The notes under the pieces: generated by a model
The model's database searches: none
What the model was told of the DNA's origin: nothing
The model's input: only the letters and a program-made list of their open reading frames with translations
In this document: piece by piece, positions 34,612-45,956 of the stretch
Numbering within the stretch: the first letter of the stretch is position 1
Layout of the letters: every line of letters begins with the position of its first letter
NCBI RefSeq assembly: GCF_032884065.1
Contig: NW_027062616.1
Coordinates: forward strand, 796,488-860,487
DNA: 64,000 bases
Source: Artemia franciscana
Taxonomy: Eukaryota; Arthropoda; Branchiopoda; Anostraca; Artemiidae
Reading direction: 5' to 3'
Made by a program: the position numbers and the translations under genes

Positions 34612-37600
34612 CTAAAATAAAATTATGGTTCGTTACTGAAATAAATAATGATTTTATTCCTTGCTATTTTTTGAAAGAGCGTAACTATCAGTTACACTGG
34701 GCTGAACTTCGTTTAATACTTGGTTGGAGCAACCGCTGCCACCATGATAGTACCATGGTGTACTATATGCTACCATGGTGTACTGCTACCATGCTACCAT
34801 GGTTTACTATCATGCTATACTATATAGCACAGTTAACATTTGAGTTGTTTTAGAGAGATTCTTGGATACTTATTTTGCGTCTTCAAATTTTTTCACATTA
34901 GGCACAAAAAAATCGTCCACTTGATTTAATGTAAAACTTTACTTCCTATTTTTGAATGCTATGTCGGCAGAGATTTAAGTTATTTGTTTATCAAGATTTT
35001 CTTCGCGATATTCGTAATTTTCTTAACTACTGTGAAAGAACATAACTTAGTCAAAGCCTAGAAAATGTGGTATGCATAGCAAATGTTTTTCTTTCTTCTG
35101 CCCTTGTCTAAGAAAACTAGTGAAGCTTTAGTACCTTTCAAGTACTTTTCAGATCAATTTAAAATATCCTCAATTTTAGGTAATGAGGTAAAAAAGTAAT
35201 GAGGCCTCAAAAGTAAAACACTTCAAAATAGTGATGGAACCTTTTAATTGACAATGAACAGATATAAAATTATTTAACTGGATATTTCGAACACATATAC
35301 AGTGTTCATCATCAGCAGTAAAAAAAGTGACGAAAGTAAAAGTTGCATTGAAAAAAATAAGAGCAATAAACTATATGTAATTAGTTTATTACGTATAAAT
35401 TTTGTTTATTTTTATTCATGTCTTTTAGTTTTACTGCTGATGATGAACACTGTATCATCATCACTGTATGAACACTGTATGAACACTGTAAGGGGGGATA
35501 TTTCATCTATCATTTCGAAACAGACGATGAACATTAAGGTGAGCCTCTCAGAGAATACTGAGAACAGTGGTGAACTAAACCAAAAAACCTTATGTGCATA
35601 CGGGTTGTCAAGGGTGAGGCGAGTATATTAATTTAAAACTTACAGGAAATTATAAGGAGATGAAAAATTGACCAAAAAGACAGTATTTATACACTACTAC
35701 AACTGCTACTACTACTATAACTACTAACACCATTAGTACTACTACTATTACTACTACTCCTACTTCTACTACTACTACTTCTACTGCAACTGCCACTACT
35801 ACTACTGCTACGGCTAAAGCTATTGCATAACACTACTAAACTATTACTAAAACATTTTGTTCATTTAAAATCATAAAGCTCTCACAAGCAAAAAGACATT
35901 TCTTTCTCGAATGTTCAGACGAAAGTCTTGGGTCTGGAAAAAATTTTTGGTATTGGTAATGTGATTAATCAGTTATTGAGGGATGTCTGTTAAAAAGAAA
36001 GAGCCAATTCAAGCTACTACTGATGTGATCCAAGTTAAAATGGATAGGTGAGGGTAATGAGAACTATTTTGAAAGCAATGGTTTGGGAAAATTAGATACT
36101 GACTGGTAAAAATGAAAAACAGAAGAAAAAACAGCATTTCAAAACCAATTTTTTGCCACCACTACAAAGATGGTGACCCGGGGGGTTCCCCATACTATAC
36201 CACTGCCTGCTATTATTATAAGAATACTTGACTGTCAACTCCATTCCTTAAATGTGCTAAACAAGATTGAACGGAACAAACTTACAAAGGTTATAACTGT
36301 CGTTAACGTAGCTTTCCATATTCTAATCTTGCAGTTGCAGAATACTAATTTAAAAAAAAATTCTATCCTACCTTTCTGGGTAGTATTCACGATAGGTATC
36401 AAGCCAGAGCTTCAAAAATCTTGCATTTTTGTGGGCGACAAGGACTTGTGTTCAAAGAAATTGATTTTCATCCCAGGCCAATGCCATTTCAAAACGACGA
36501 TAATAATTCAAGTTTTGAACAACATAGACATCATTGTCAAACCATATTCCGCCATACTTCATCAATATTTGAATTCGTTCGATGTCAGATCCATGAGGAA
36601 GGCGCCACCCTATGAAATTGCATGTGCTCTATGAAAACGCTTTGATAAATAATAACAAAAACTGACACAGTCAAATTCTCTTCTAAATTTTAACAGTGCC
36701 GTAGCTAGAAGAAACAGCGGTATTCATGTGAAGCCTCTAAGGGTGGGCTAAACTGAATTATTTTCACTTATATTATGGTAATAATGGTGGGGGGATTATC
36801 TTTTACCCAGGAGCTGAAAACCCTAGTTACGCCTCTGAATATCAGATAGCTTGCTAAAAGATTTTGTTATTGAATAAGAGACTACTACCACAACAAGAGC
36901 AAAAAAATAGTAAAAGTCAAACTAAATTTTGGAAATGCTTACTCTCAGAATTTTTTCGTATTTTACACAGTTATTATCCTCTATAACGCAGATAAAATTT
37001 ACACAAACTGTGAAACCAAAGATAAGTTATTTATGGAACACGTAGGACACTTGTGTGAGTTATTGAATATTGCGAATTATTATGGTGATTATTTCTCGTG
37101 TTCATGCTATCTCGTGCTCTGCGTGTATATAACAACATTCAAATGATTTAAAACCATATTTTTGTATACCTAAGTTTTGTCACCTTTGTTACAGAGGAAC
37201 AAGATAAGAATAACACATGTATCATTATATATTGTGATCATATATCTGTGATCATATATATTGTGATCAATATATTACGTATTGTGAGCTATTAATTAAA
37301 TATTGTGAGTAATTAATAGTTATTAAACATATTAATTATTAAATATTTACTTCAGTCAATCTCAAACTCTGCTTGTGAGCTTTGGCCTTATCATATTTTT
37401 ACGTTGGACTTTATCATGATTTGATTACGAACACCCATATTTCAATATTTACCTTTTACAGAAACAAGCTAAAGAAATTTCGAATTCAAAATAAGGCAGG
37501 AACTGAAAGCCCTTGTAAGAAATAAAGGCGGGATACTGTGTTTTGCATTAGGGCACTTGTGCTGGAATTCAAGTCCTATACTTGTAACTAATGCTTCAAA

Positions 37601-40600
37601 ATTCTCAAATACCAATCATGGCTGTAGCCGTAGCTGCAACCTAGAGAAGAATAAACTACGGCCCATAGTAACAAAAAAATTTAACACACTATTTTAAAAA
37701 GTGGCAAGTGAGAAAAAATGGCATTCGCTGCTGATTCAAGGATGGTAATTATTATCTATATTAGTCTTAATAGAAAAGGTCATTTCGAAAACAAATGTAT
37801 GAAACTTTTGAAAAATAGGCTACAACCTACCAAAAAGGCGTTGGAATTGAACAGTTGTAGTTAAAATCAATCACTAAGTGTTAAATTAATACTAATTGTC
37901 TCTTGTTCGAGATTAAATAAAAAAAACATCAAAAAAGATCAAAACATGCATTAATTAACAAACGTCCAGAAATTAACTAAAGTTTGACTCTTTCTCTTAA
38001 CTCTACTTCTTAAAACAGTAAAACACTTTAGCGTAAAGAGCGGGGCGTTGAAGAGGAAAAGCCCCTTTCATATACAGAGTAATTTCTGTTCGTTTTAAGT
38101 TTTAATGTCGCTCCTTACTTTCATTTAAAAAAACTTGTTTTGTTTTTTATTTAATTTCTGGATGTTTGTTAATTAATGCATGTTTTGATCTTGGCTCTCT
38201 TCACATAAATAATTAAAACGAAATCTGCATATTAATTTTTTTTTGGCTAAATGGCTTTCTCATAGTTTTAATCGGAATATTTTGAGAAAAAAGAAGAGAG
38301 GGATGAAGCCTAGTTGCCCTCCAATTTTTTGATTACTTAAAAAGGCAACTAGAACTTTAAATTTTTTTGCGAACATTTTCATTAGTAAAAAAATATACGA
38401 ATTAACTTACGTAACGAACTTCCATATTTGTATGTTTTTATTGTGTATATGGGGGAGTTCACCCCTCGTCAATACCTCGCTCTTTACATTAAAGCTGAAA
38501 TTCTGTCTCAATTCCTTAAGATTGACCCTTGAATCACAAAGGCCGTAGAATAAATAGTTGAAATTACTAAAAATACCTTAGCGTAAAGAGAGAGGTGTTA
38601 CGAGGAGGTAAACCCCTCAAATGCGCAGTAATTTCTGCTCGTTTTAAGTTTTAATGCTGCTCCTCACTTTCAGAAAAAAACTTTTCATATATATTTTTTA
38701 TGGTTTTTTAAATAATACTAAAAAATCCTACGCCCTTTTCAATGAAAGTCTCTTCCCGCATGAGAAGTTTTTCCATGGAAAGATCCTGCCATGTAACCCT
38801 CCCTCAACTTTCCCTCCCAAACCAAAAAAATCCCCCTGAAAACGTCCGTATACTTCCCAGTAACCATTACTATATGAAAACACAGGTCAAAGTTTGTTAC
38901 TTGCATCCTCTCCCACGGGGACTGCAGGAGAGTAAGTCGTCCCCAAAGACATATTTATTAGGTTTTTCGACTATGGTAAATAAAATGGCTATCTCAGAAT
39001 TTTGATCCGGTGACTTTGGGGGGAAATGAGCGAAGGAGGGGGCCTAGGTGTCCTCCAATTTTATTGGTTACTTAAAAAGGGCAGTATAACTTTTAATTTC
39101 TGTGAGAATGGGCCCTCTTGCGACATTCTAGGACAACTGGGTCGATACAATCACCCATAGGAAAAATAAACACTCATCCGTGATTTGTCTTCTGGCAAAA
39201 AATGCGAAATTCCACATTTGTGTAGATAGGAGCATGAAACTTCTACAATAAGGTTCTCTAATACGTTGAATCTGATGGTGTTATTTTCGTTAATATTGTA
39301 TGACTTTTTAGGGGTTTTTTCCCCTATTTTATAAAATGAGGCAAATTTTCTCAGGCTTTTAACTTCTGATAGGCAAGACTAATCTTGATGACAGTTATAT
39401 ATCTAAAATCAGCATAAAAATGCGATTTTGTTGATGTAACTATTGGTATCAAAATTTCATTTTTTAGAGTTTCGGTTACTATTGAGCCGGGTCACTCCTT
39501 ACTACAGTTCGTTACCACGAACTGTTTGATCACTGGTTTGAAGAGGTGAAAAATATTCTACTTGTGAAGCTAGCTTGGTCCTCTTTACCGCCATCTAATT
39601 ATGTTTCTCTAAAACTACAAACGACCGAATATTTCTTCGATTCTGTAATTCAGATAGAAGATGATAGGAAAATTTTGACCTTAGTCAGGTTTTCTTCTAG
39701 AGGGGGTTGGGGGTTGAGAAAATCTAAAAAACTCACAAACAGCCAAATTAAGTCAAATATAAAAAGAAGTATTATAAATTCTTAAGATTTTTTTGGGATC
39801 TCCAATCCAGCATGCCTTGGAAGTGTAATAAAGTATTCAAACGACTAATTTATACAAATACAAAACTGCTAATAAGGAGGTACCTCTTGGGAAACTTATG
39901 AAAGGAGTTTGTCACTAAATCTTATACTTAAATTCTTATACTTAAAGGTTTATGCTCTGTAATTTGTAGAAGTATATTTTTTGAAGCCGAAAACTAGCTT
40001 AAAGAAATGTTTTTTTTTTCACTCTTACCCACTGGAACATTCCACTAGGTTTGTCCTTTGAAATTACTTGTATATTGCTATTTCATTTCCAATTCTTATT
40101 TGCCATATTGAAAGAATATTTAATGTTCTGTTTATTTATTTATTTTTTTTCATTATTAAGCTGAAACACAGAGAGATGATAATAATACGACTTGTGCAGA
40201 AGATTGCATGCTGTCAACTGATATCCCAAGGAGTAAAGGTTTCAGTTTTTTCCCCATTTCCAGTCCCTTACCATAGGAAAACATAATAGTACATAACATA
40301 TTGAAATTTTATTTCAACCCTGTTATGGTAAACCTCATATATATAACGTAAATAAACATTATAAGCTCTCTTTTTGAAAAATATCCTTATGAATGACATT
40401 AATTGACTCTCTTTTCAAGTTCGAACTCATAGGAATTTATTTTATCATAGCTTTGCGGTACTTTGAAAAAATACACATGATGAAAACGATGTGGTAAAAC
40501 GTTGTTTTAGAAGAGTGCTTTTACATCAGCACTGGCAACTGAGCTTTACTTGCGTAATCTTGGTTTAAAAAAAAATCAATTACTATTGTTGCTTGTGTTT

Positions 40601-43600
40601 AGCCATTGGGTGAATGCAAGATCGATTTGCTGTGTATTAAAGAGGTCTGCAAACAGTGTAATCTTTAAGTACACATTATCAATACCATCTTAATTAGTCT
40701 TTTGGACACACTGATTAGGCCACACTGATTGGGTGAGTACAAGATTGATTTCAGTTTTAGAATTGCTCTGTATTAAAGAGGTCTCTAAGACAGTGTAAGC
40801 TTTAAGTACACATTATCAATACCATCTTAATTAGTCTTTCGGCCACACTGATTAGGCCAAATGGATTGGGTGAGTGCAAGATCAAATTCAGTTTTAGAAT
40901 TGCTCTGTATTAAAGAGGTCTTCAAAACAGCGTAAGCTTTAAGTACACATTATCAATACCATCTTAATTAGTCTTTCGGCCACACTGATTAGGCCAAACT
41001 GATTGGGTGAGTGCAAGATCAATTTCAGTTTTAGAATTGCTCTGTATTAAAGAGGTCTTCAAAACAGCGTAAGCTTTAAGTACACATTATCAATACCATC
41101 TTAATTAGTCTTTCGGCCACACTGATTAGGCCAAACTGATTGGGTGAGTGCAAGATCAATTTCAGTTTTAGAATTGCTCTGTACACATTATCAATACCAT
41201 CTTAATTAGTCTTTCGGCCACACTGATTAGGCCAAACTGATTGGGTGAGTGCAAGATCAATTTCAGTTTTAGAATTGCTCTGTATTAAAGCGGTCTTCAA
41301 AACAGCGTAAGCTTTAAGTACACATTATCAATACCATTCTTAATTAGTCTTTTGGCTACACTGATTGGGCGAGTGTAAGTAGAAGATCGATTTCAGTTTT
41401 AGAATTGCTCTGTATTAAAGTGGTTTTCAAAGCAGCCTAAGCTTTAAGTACACATTATCAATAGTACCTTAATTAACTGTTTGTAAAACAAATTTTTCTT
41501 ATTAAATTGATAATAGCCCAGATGCATAAATATCTAAAAAAATGAATATATTATCAAACTATTGAAAAAATGATTCAATTTTGCATCGTAAGCTTTAAAC
41601 GGTGCACTTAATGCTATTTTTTCTTATACTACTAAGTCTTACAAGAAGATCAATTGTAGAGAAATGAAATAAGACGTATTTAAAAACGTTTGATTCGCAC
41701 TGACTGTTAAAATTAACTTGGTGAGTCCTAATGTGCTTTTTTAAAGGTAGACGGTCTTTCTACTGCGTCCAAACCTTGGGGATTCAATGATGACAAAGCA
41801 CGGTTTAAATGTGAAAATACTCTATGTTGTTACCAAATGTCACTATATTATTACCTAAGAGAAAAGAGAGTTCACCTGTAAAAACAATTGTGCCTAAGAA
41901 ACTTTTCACTCTCTTAACTGGCTTAAAATCACATTAATGAAAAAAAAAAGTCTGGTATCCTTACTATGGGGTAAAAATTGGACATAGGACATCAAAGCGT
42001 AAAATTACGAAATAATCTTGCTTCCCTTTCTGACAAATACTAAAGGAATATTGTGATTGGCTTACAAAAACAAATCACAAAAATATGCCAATGGAATTGA
42101 AGCGCACTTTTAGACTCGAAAATGTACAGCAGTAACTTCTCCTTTTCTCTTTCCTACTTCCATTAAATAAAAAAAAACAAATTTTTTTTTAACTGAAAAT
42201 AAGGAGCGACATTAAAACTTAAAACGAACAGAAATTACTTCGTATATGAAATGGGTTGTCCCCTCCTCAACACCCCACTCTTTACGATAAAGTTTAATTC
42301 TTTCTCCCACCTCTACTTTTTAAAACAGCAAAAAACTTTAGCCTAAAGAGTGGGGCGTTGAGGAGGGAACTGCCCCTTTCATATACGAAGTAATTTCTGT
42401 TCGTTTTAAGTTTTAATGTCGCTCCTTAATTTCAGTTAAAAAACTCTTTTTTAATATTTAAATTTTGAATGTTTTTGAATTAATGCATGTTTTGATTTTG
42501 GCTCTCCCCAGATGAATAATTAAAACAAATTTGTATATTTTTTTTGCTAAATGGCTTTCTCATAGTTTTGATCGAGTAATTTTGAGAAAAAGGAGCAGGG
42601 GAGGAGGCCTAGTTGCCCTCCAAATTTAGGGCTATTTAAAAAGTTAACTAAAGCTTTTAATTTCTAACGAACGTTTTTATTCGTAACTTACGAATTAGCT
42701 TGCACAACGAACTTCTATATTTGTATGTTTTTATTACGTACTAGCTGGGTCCCCAATGGCACACGGCAGGTTTCTACATATGGATTCTCATTGTCCCTTG
42801 TGTTCTAACCACAGACATTGCTGGGTCCCGGCGGCGTGGGCCACAGCATGGCACTTGGCAGGCTTCTATATATGGATTCTCATTGTTCCTTGTGTTCTGG
42901 GTCCCGGCATTGCTATGTCATTTTTGGATCGAATTGATGACGTATATTGAACATTCCTAATCTGGCCCTTTCTCTTTGAGCTTCAAGCCTGGTTTTGCGT
43001 TGCTCTGGTGTTACCTTTATGGTGACATTGTAGGATAATTATACACCCATTGCTTTTGTAGTATACCGACACGCCTTCCTTTTTTACTATTTCTGTTAGC
43101 CGAAAGCCTGGTTTTACGTTGCGAACATGACGTCATTTATAGATTTTTATCTTTAATTTTCAGGTTTTTTCCTTTTTTTTCATTTTATTTTTTTATTTTT
43201 CAAATTTTTTGACGTCATATTTTATTTAATTTTTTAGTTTTTTCTTTTTTAGTCTTTTCTTTTTTATTTTTTTTATCTTTTTTCTTTTTTTATGTTTTTA
43301 GTTTTTTTAAAGTCTTTTAAGTTTTTTTTTAGTTAGTTTTTTTTATATATTGACGTCATACTTAGTGATAGACAGACAGTGTAACGATAAAGATAGTGTA
43401 ATGGACAGACGGATACTAAATTTTTATATATATAGATAGATATGAGGAGGTTCACCCCCTCGTCAGTACCTCGCTCTTTACACTAAAGCTTAAATTTTGT
43501 CTCTGAAAAATGACCCCTGAGTCACAAAGGCCGTAGAATAAATAGTAGAAATTACTAAAAATCCTTTAGTGTAAAGAACGAGGTATTAGGAGGAGGTGAA

Positions 43601-45018
43601 ACCCTCATATGCGTAATAATTTCTGTTCACTTTAAGTTTTAATGCTGCTCCTTACTTTCAGTTGAAAAAACTTTTTTGTTTATTCTTTCATTGTTTTTTT
43701 TTTCAAGTAGCAATAGAAAATCCTGCACTCCCTTCGTGGAAATTATCTTCCCCCATGACAAATTCCTCCATAGAAAGTTCCCTCAACCTATCCCCTCTTC
43801 TCAACCCTTTCCCCTCAACCAAAAAATTTCCCTGAAAACGTCTCTACGCTTCCTAAAAACCATTACTATATGTAAGCACTGGTCAAAGTTTGTAACTTTT
43901 AACCCCTCCCACGGGGACTTTTGGGGAGTAAGTCGTCCAAAAAGACATAGTCATAAGGTTTTTCGACTATGCTGAATAAAATGGCTATCTCAGAATTTTG
44001 ATCCGGTGACTTTGAGAAAATAATTAGCCTGGGAGGTGGCCTAGGTGCCCTCCAACTTTTTGGCCTCTTAAAAAGGGCACTAGAACTTTTTATTTTCGTT
44101 AAAATGAGCCCTCCCGCGACATTTTAGGACCAATTGGTCGATACGATCACCCCTGGAAAAAAAACAAACAAATACGCATCCGTTATCTGTCTTCTGGCAA
44201 AATATAAAAAATTCCACATTTTTGTAGATAGGAGCTTGAAACTTCCGAAGTACGGTTCTCTGATTCGCTGAATCTCATGATGTGGTTTTCGTTAAGATCT
44301 TATGACTCTTAGTGGGTGTTTCCCCCTATTGTCTAAAATAAGGCAAATTTTCTCAGGCTCGTAACTTTTAATGGGTAAGATTAAACTTGATTAAACTTAT
44401 ACATTTAAAATCAACATTAAAATGTGATTCTTTTGATGTAGATATTGGTATTAAAATTCGTTTTTAGAGTTTTGGTTACTATTGAGTCGGGTCACTCCTT
44501 ACTACAGTTCGTTACCACGAACTGTTTGATATAACTTATTGTTACTATAAAACTTACCTTTACTAAGTTCCTGGCTAAATATTTCAGAAGGTGGCTCTAG
44601 CCAAAAAATCTTGATACGGCTTGACCAGTCCTTTTCTTCGTTAATTCTTTCCCACCATTTTCCACTAAAATTCATATTTGTGTATACATGAAAATATTGT
44701 GGGCTATGATTGATGTATGCAGACCGAAAACAAATGTAATCTGTAAAGCTATATTCTGCCTTATTCCAACGTATATAGTGCACTATATTTGGTACCAAGT
44801 AACTTTCAGTCGGTGTGTCATTTTTAAACTTATTTCCATCAAAAATAATATCTTTAATGATCGAGGAATTAGTTGAGGAATCCTGCTCTTTTACTCGATA
44901 ATGATATTTTTCTTGTGCACTAGCTTTATTAGTAGATTTTCTGATACTTCTTTGTATCACCAGCAGACTGAACAAGATGAATATTGGTCCTAACCAAACT
45001 CTCCTTCTGACTCGCTTC
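34302..45018 (-). CDS. Type II membrane glycosyltransferase (DXD sugar-binding family), three exons, with internal stop
   Basis: Exons 45018-44558, 36609-36372 and 34611-34302 join in phase. Exon 1 encodes a basic cytosolic tail (RKRVRRRVW), a signal anchor (GPIFILFSLLVI), a stem, and the family start VPNIVHYIRW. Exon 2 carries SDIERIQILMKYGGIWFDND, with the DXD metal/nucleotide-sugar motif (DND), and exon 3 the WYYNAGERP and C-terminal region. The architecture fits a Golgi enzyme related to alpha-1,4-galactosyl/N-acetylglucosaminyltransferases and GT32. Donor and acceptor sugars cannot be told. The initiator exon was not found. An in-frame TGA at 36454-36452 replaces the conserved Gly of L-G-T-Q, so this allele may be null. 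Confidence 0.8.
34740..34812. repeat. Short tandem repeat, TACCATGGTGTAC type
   Basis: Four imperfect tandem copies around CTACCATGGT-TACT. Confidence 0.7.
35274..35323 (-). ncRNA. Hammerhead ribozyme-like motif
   Basis: On the - strand: stem I TTTTACTG, core CTGATGA, one T, helix II GAACAC/GTGTTC (six Watson-Crick pairs) with loop TGTATAT, GAAA, TA, TC, then CAGTTAAA, which pairs with stem I at seven of eight positions. It has the same layout as 12236-12278 with compensatory changes in helix II. It lies on the transcribed strand of the glycosyltransferase intron. Activity is not tested. Confidence 0.65.
35427..35455 (+). repeat. Inverted partner of the hammerhead-like motif
   Basis: A 27-base perfect reverse complement of 35297-35323 (TTTTACTGCTGATGATGAAC onward). 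It loses the second half of helix II and is followed by tandem CACTGTATGAA units. Confidence 0.8.
35691..35826. repeat. Imperfect (TAC)n microsatellite
   Basis: A trinucleotide tract like the ones at the 3' ends of the two RTE-like LINE fragments. It could be the footprint of another copy. Confidence 0.85.
36372..36609 (-). pseudogene. Glycosyltransferase exon 2 (catalytic DXD exon) with in-frame TGA
   Basis: Acceptor TTTCATAG, donor GTAGGA. It encodes GWRLPHGSDIERIQIL, MKYGGIWFDNDVYVV, NYYRRFEMALAWDENQFL, then TGA, then TQVLVAHKNARFLKLWLD and TYREYYPER. Family members have Gly (GGA) where TGA stands, a single G-to-T change. Everything after the stop remains in frame and well conserved. The catalytic DND is intact. 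Confidence 0.85.
37913..39529 (-). mobile_element. TC...TTTAA element, full copy
   Basis: It has the complete order on the - strand: TCAAACAG end with hairpin (39529 side), middle module, palindrome and TTTATTTAA end (37913 side). Flanks are A and T. Small open frames inside are not conserved between copies. Confidence 0.85.
40605..41480. repeat. Minisatellite, ~137-139-bp unit, seven copies
   Basis: Units start near 40608, 40727, 40864, 41003, 41142, 41243 and 41364 with the landmark TGATTGGGTGAGTGCAAGAT. The fifth unit lacks about 38 bases (TATTAAAGAGG...TTTAAG). Outer units are more diverged than inner ones. Confidence 0.9.
42163..44529 (-). mobile_element. TC...TTTAA element with a nested insertion
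   Basis: Full-length copy on the - strand, flanked by A and T. It is interrupted by about 0.7 kb of foreign sequence at 42741-43438. Its TC end lies only 28 bases from the glycosyltransferase exon 1 donor site. Confidence 0.85.
42741..43438 (+). mobile_element. Nested insert with internal duplication and TATATATATAGAT tail
   Basis: It begins CTAGCTGGGTCCC and ends ATACTAAATTTTTATATATA-TAGAT. This resembles the tail style of small RTE-type retroelements in arthropods. A ~95-bp block (CTGGGTCCC...TTGTGTTCT) is duplicated near the start. The middle (43140-43340) is extremely T-rich. The family is uncertain. Confidence 0.5.
44558..45018 (-). CDS. Glycosyltransferase exon 1 (signal anchor and start of lumenal domain)
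   Basis: A likely acceptor, CTATTCTAG, precedes it. The codons give basic residues (RKRVRRR), then a ~16-residue hydrophobic anchor, a serine/threonine-rich stem, and VPNIVHYIRWNKAEYSF through IKIFWLEPPSEIFSQELSK. Exit phase is 1 at donor GTAAGT. The open frame continues past the donor into the adjacent repeat, which is not coding. The initiating Met must be in an upstream exon. Confidence 0.8.
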
Positions 45019-45599
45019 CTAGAATAGTTTTTGATTTAACCAAAACAAAAAACAAATAAGCTGATACAACTGAATATGTCTAATATTTTGGACTCGAGGT
45101 TTTATTCAGTAAGCACGAAGAAATAGTATATCTGAGTCCGCTGAAATCAAACGTGCTTATCGTATTTTTGAATTCAAGTTAAATAAGACAGCATCAGAAG
45201 GTTGAAATTTTAGTTTCTGGGTTGAGCAATATGGTATGGACGACATTAAAAATTAGCTAAATGACTGAAATATGGGCGTTCAAAATCCTGATGAGCCAGC
45301 TGCTACTGGAGAACGAATATAAGGCAAGGAAAACAGACTTAAATTGTGGAAATTACTTTACAGGCAGCCAATGATTCTAAGTATGTTGAAACAATATGTG
45401 TCTTTTCATAGGTGAGCCAGCTGGTACAAATAAAACCTTTGTGCATGATACCTTGTATAGCTGTGTAGCCGAAATAGCAAAGTAAAATGAATGGCTTGTA
45501 TTGTAATCCCCTTACCTGTTGCATACACAAGACATTTCGCCTGAAAGTTTCAAACTCACCAGATTTAATTTTAAACAATGAACCTAGTTTGGTCAAATG
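45019..45599. other. Unassigned sequence upstream of exon 1
   Basis: No initiator exon recognised on the - strand. The right part may be early helicase pseudogene sequence on the + strand. Confidence 0.4.
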
Positions 45600-45956
45600 T
45601 ATAGAACTAGCTCAAGTTGATAGTTTCCTTATGGGGCAACGAGGTTACCAAAGTATGCTGTACAAAATATGGATCAGCTGTTGCGGTATACTGCAAAGCC
45701 AAGCTTAAAATTTCTGTCACCGGACGGAATTTCCGTCAGTGCTTAGCTGTTCAACTTGAAAACAACCATAATGAAACAGTCGACTTTTTGACAAAAGCGT
45801 ACTCCGGAAGTATTTTCGAAAAAAAATTCGTTAACAAAAACATGCTTGTCGATCTTGAACAGGAATCATTTGGAAAGTATATCCTGAAAATGGGAAACAG
45901 AAATATTCCAAAAAATGACTTCAAAAAAATTTCGTTAACAAAAGCATGCTTGTCGA

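Larger units (their letters stand above)
34612..36371 (-). other. Glycosyltransferase intron 2
   Basis: 1.76 kb. It contains a short tandem repeat of TACCATGGTGTAC type (34740-34810), the hammerhead-like motif (35274-35323), its broken inverted partner (35427-35455) and a (TAC)n tract (35691-35826). Confidence 0.75.
36610..44557 (-). other. Glycosyltransferase intron 1 (7.9 kb)
   Basis: It contains two copies of the TC...TTTAA element, one nested insertion and a minisatellite. The stretches 36610-37912, 39530-40604 and 41481-42162 show no recognised gene. Confidence 0.7.

Noticed and set aside
35302..35631. 109-codon + strand open frame
   Set aside because: It overlaps the inverted hammerhead-like repeats and tandem CACTGTATGAA units, with no recognisable domain.
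36452..36454. TGA read as selenocysteine
   Set aside because: The family has glycine at this place and no selenoprotein members known to me. No SECIS-like element was noticed after the stop of exon 3.
36170..36634. 154-codon + strand open frame
   Set aside because: It is the antisense shadow of glycosyltransferase exon 2, which has the family motifs and splice sites on the - strand.
44502..44557. C-terminal extension of glycosyltransferase exon 1 reading into the repeat
   Set aside because: A good donor (GTAAGT) at 44557 precedes it, and exon 2 continues the protein in phase.
45339..45596. 85-codon - strand open frame as the glycosyltransferase first exon
   Set aside because: No signal anchor or family similarity, and no initiating frame joins the exon 1 acceptor convincingly.
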